64,000 nucleotides of DNA from the NCBI GenBank assembly GCA_951799425.1, contig OX637399.1, positions 17,352,501-17,416,500 on the forward strand, given 5' to 3'. The first letter of the stretch is position 1. Each line of letters opens with the position of its first letter. Below are positions 62,728 through 64,000 of the stretch, one piece after another. The DNA comes from Ilex aquifolium (taxonomy: Eukaryota; Streptophyta; Magnoliopsida; Aquifoliales; Aquifoliaceae). The notes below the pieces were generated by a model. That model was not told where the DNA came from and did no database searches. It worked only from the letters and a program-made list of their open reading frames with translations. The position numbers and the translations under genes are program-made.

Positions 62728-63138
62728 ATGGATGTAAAACTATTTTGGTTAAGTTTAATTATATTGCGTCATCTTCCAAAAGACGTTCACGCACTGATCA
62801 TGCAAAAAGCCAGAAGAGTCAGAAATCTTGAAATATTTGAAAGCCAACCAAAACCACTATGCGGAAAAAGTCCGTATGCTAAACACAGACGAGCAAAGCG
62901 TCTCGGTGGTTGTGTCAGATGCGGTCGAACAGAACATTTAAGACAATACAATCCATGTGCGGAACCGATTTCAGGTCGAGCGTTCGATCGATTACGATGG
63001 ATTAGGTATGGGCAGAGTAAGGACTACCCTGAGGCGCCATCCTACTCCACCCCGATGTTAACCAAGTACGTTCGAAATGAAGTTGGTCGAGTCACTGGTA
63101 TTAATAATCCACGCAGTTCTGACTCCGACTCAATATAA
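62728..63138 (+). CDS. Cysteine-rich basic ORF, carlavirus NABP-like candidate
   Basis: This intact ORF of 136 codons lies between integrase and the env-like ORF of F. What can be seen: a hydrophobic N-terminus beginning MDV, then LPKDVHALI near residues 15-23, a basic patch CGKSPYAKHRRAKRLG near 48-63, and at once CVRCGR followed by H and C (spacing C-x2-C-x4-H-x6-C). The basic-patch-plus-CxxC order is the signature I know from the cysteine-rich nucleic-acid-binding or silencing-suppressor proteins of carlaviruses and allexiviruses (Pfam Carla_C4 / Viral_NABP); the fourth metal ligand of that family is not obvious. The ORF is less AT-rich than F's gag-pol. It could be a captured viral gene or an unrelated zinc-knuckle ORF. 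No search was run. Confidence 0.55.
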   Translation: MDVKLFWLSLIILRHLPKDVHALIMQKARRVRNLEIFESQPKPLCGKSPYAKHRRAKRLGGCVRCGRTEHLRQYNPCAEPISGRAFDRLRWIRYGQSKDYPEAPSYSTPMLTKYVRNEVGRVTGINNPRSSDSDSI

Positions 63139-63765
63139 TCAACAGAATTTTGGAAGAAATATATATGTATACATATACATAACTATAATATATCTATAAA
63201 CAATGTATATATTTGTATAAACATACAAGTTTTTCTAAATATACATAAGTATAAGAGTAAGTAGTTAAAAATGTACATAAATGTAAATAACTATAATTTA
63301 AGTAGGCAATTCCGTAAATAAGCAATAACAAATAAAAAAATTAAAAACCCATTTTTTACAACAAAAAAAGAGTGGTGAGCAAAAGTTTTTAGTAGAATGA
63401 ATATATATGAAAATTTTGCGTATTGCAGGAAATTGAAGAAAGAACATTGCAGAAGAAATACAAGCAAAACACAAAGGAAAAAACATCAAACCCGAGAGTT
63501 GGGACCGTCCGGACGGCAGTCCCACCGTCTGGACGGTGGTCCCTACTACATATACATTCCTCCATGCAGCCGATCATCTTCAAACCCATTTTTGCACCAA
63601 AGTTTCGGCTACACCCGAAAATCCTAAACAAACACCCTCAAATCCACTACATTTGCTCAAAATCTACCACATTTGCTCCGATTATTCTCCTACCCATAAC
63701 ATTTAGAAGATATTTACCGATTGAAATCATTCAAAACCGAGAATCCGCAGAGAAATCAAGAAATT
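63139..63765 (+). other. AT-rich spacer and leader before the env-like ORF
   Basis: 63139-63420 is AT-rich with TATATA runs and no gene. A candidate splice acceptor TTTTGCGTATTGCAG ends near 63428, in keeping with spliced subgenomic RNA proposed for Athila env-like genes. The palindromes at 63497-63545 follow, then an unremarkable leader of about 220 bp. Confidence 0.45.
63497..63545. promoter_or_regulatory. Internal CCGTCCGGACGG palindromes in F
   Basis: GGACCGTCCGGACGGCAGTC and CACCGTCTGGACGGTGGTCC repeat the palindrome of F's own LTR promoter (45368-45412). They lie about 220 bp upstream of the env-like ATG. This could be an internal promoter element or a duplicated LTR piece. Confidence 0.55.
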
Positions 63766-64000
63766 ATGGATTTGAGGCAAAGACCAAGGAGATCATCAAG
63801 AAAGGCTCAAGCAAATCAACCCGAGCAACAACAAGCACCTCCACCAGCACCAGGACCGGACGACATCTTCGATGAGGTGATGTTCGAGAATTCCCAACAA
63901 CAAGCCTGGTATGATAAACATTTTAGAACTAAAACAATAATTGTGGAGAGACCCATTATCTTTGAAGATTTTGAAGCTATAAGCATTAGAGAAATCTTGC
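63766..64000 (+). CDS. Athila env-like ORF, N-terminal part (runs off window)
   Basis: The frame is open from ATG at 63766 to the window end (78 codons). It starts MDLRQRPRRSSRKAQ, then a glutamine/proline-rich stretch, then WYDKHFRTKTIIVERPI. A basic/proline-rich start and an aromatic Y-D-K-H-F block followed by a charged segment fit the N-terminal part of the second ORF (env-like) of Athila elements by position and composition. The transmembrane parts, if any, lie outside. The assignment is by position and remembered family pattern. Confidence 0.5.
   Translation, partial: MDLRQRPRRSSRKAQANQPEQQQAPPPAPGPDDIFDEVMFENSQQQAWYDKHFRTKTIIVERPIIFEDFEAISIREIL

Larger units (their letters stand above)
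45107..64000 (+). mobile_element. F, Athila-type gypsy element (3' end beyond window)
   Basis: The 5' LTR is 45107-56881 with C inside it (net about 1.72 kb, TGATTAACCTT to GTGCGAATCA). A PBS of the kind typical of Athila starts at 56888. Gag-pol spans about 57100-62406, a cysteine-rich ORF is at 62728-63138, and an env-like ORF starts at 63766. The gag-pol part is broken, about three or four interruptions. The 3' LTR is not in the window, so LTR age cannot be read. It inserted into D unit 8. Confidence 0.88.

Noticed and set aside
1-64000. Host genes, tRNA or rRNA genes
   Set aside because: None seen. Every longer ORF is explained by a retroelement or a repeat, and I noticed no tRNA or rRNA signature.

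Overview
The window is plant nuclear repeat DNA and most likely comes from angiosperm heterochromatin. I found no host gene. Almost every base belongs to LTR retrotransposons nested inside one another. The diagnostic signals are a Tekay/Del-type chromovirus polyprotein, an Athila-type gag-pol, initiator-Met tRNA primer sites and perfect 5-bp target-site duplications (TSDs). The species cannot be named from the sequence.

Layout. (1) 1-35856 is a hidden tandem array of six units, here called D, each about 2.22-2.24 kb once the nested insertions are removed. The D LTR lies on the minus strand. The insertions are solo LTR B1 (5277-7714); element R0 (8232-20300), which itself carries the young, whole-looking chromovirus A (8619-18891); solo LTR E (23207-27845) with solo LTR B2 inside it (24016-26047); and element R1 (29419-33303) with reversed solo LTR B3 inside it (30988-33164). 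(2) 35857-39061 is a broken Copia remnant on the minus strand, interrupted by a possible hAT-like element that carries solo LTR B4. (3) 39062-45106 holds two more D units in the opposite orientation, separated by an Athila 3' remnant (G). (4) 45107 to the end of the window is Athila element F, with a second chromovirus, C (45862-55911), inserted in its 5' LTR.

History. D units amplified in tandem, and R inserted once. A dimer of units was probably then copied, because R0 and R1 sit at the same base of units 3 and 5 with the same TSD. B, E, A, F and C came later. The A LTRs differ at only two positions that I could find, and the C LTRs at about 30 of 2451.

Unusual signals. First, a 136-codon ORF in F, between the integrase and the env-like gene, resembles the cysteine-rich nucleic-acid-binding protein of carlaviruses. 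Second, arrays of 10-12 bp palindromes with similar spacers recur in LTRs of otherwise different families, each family with its own palindrome. Third, LTRs A, B, C and E share what looks like an intron of about 1 kb inside the LTR.
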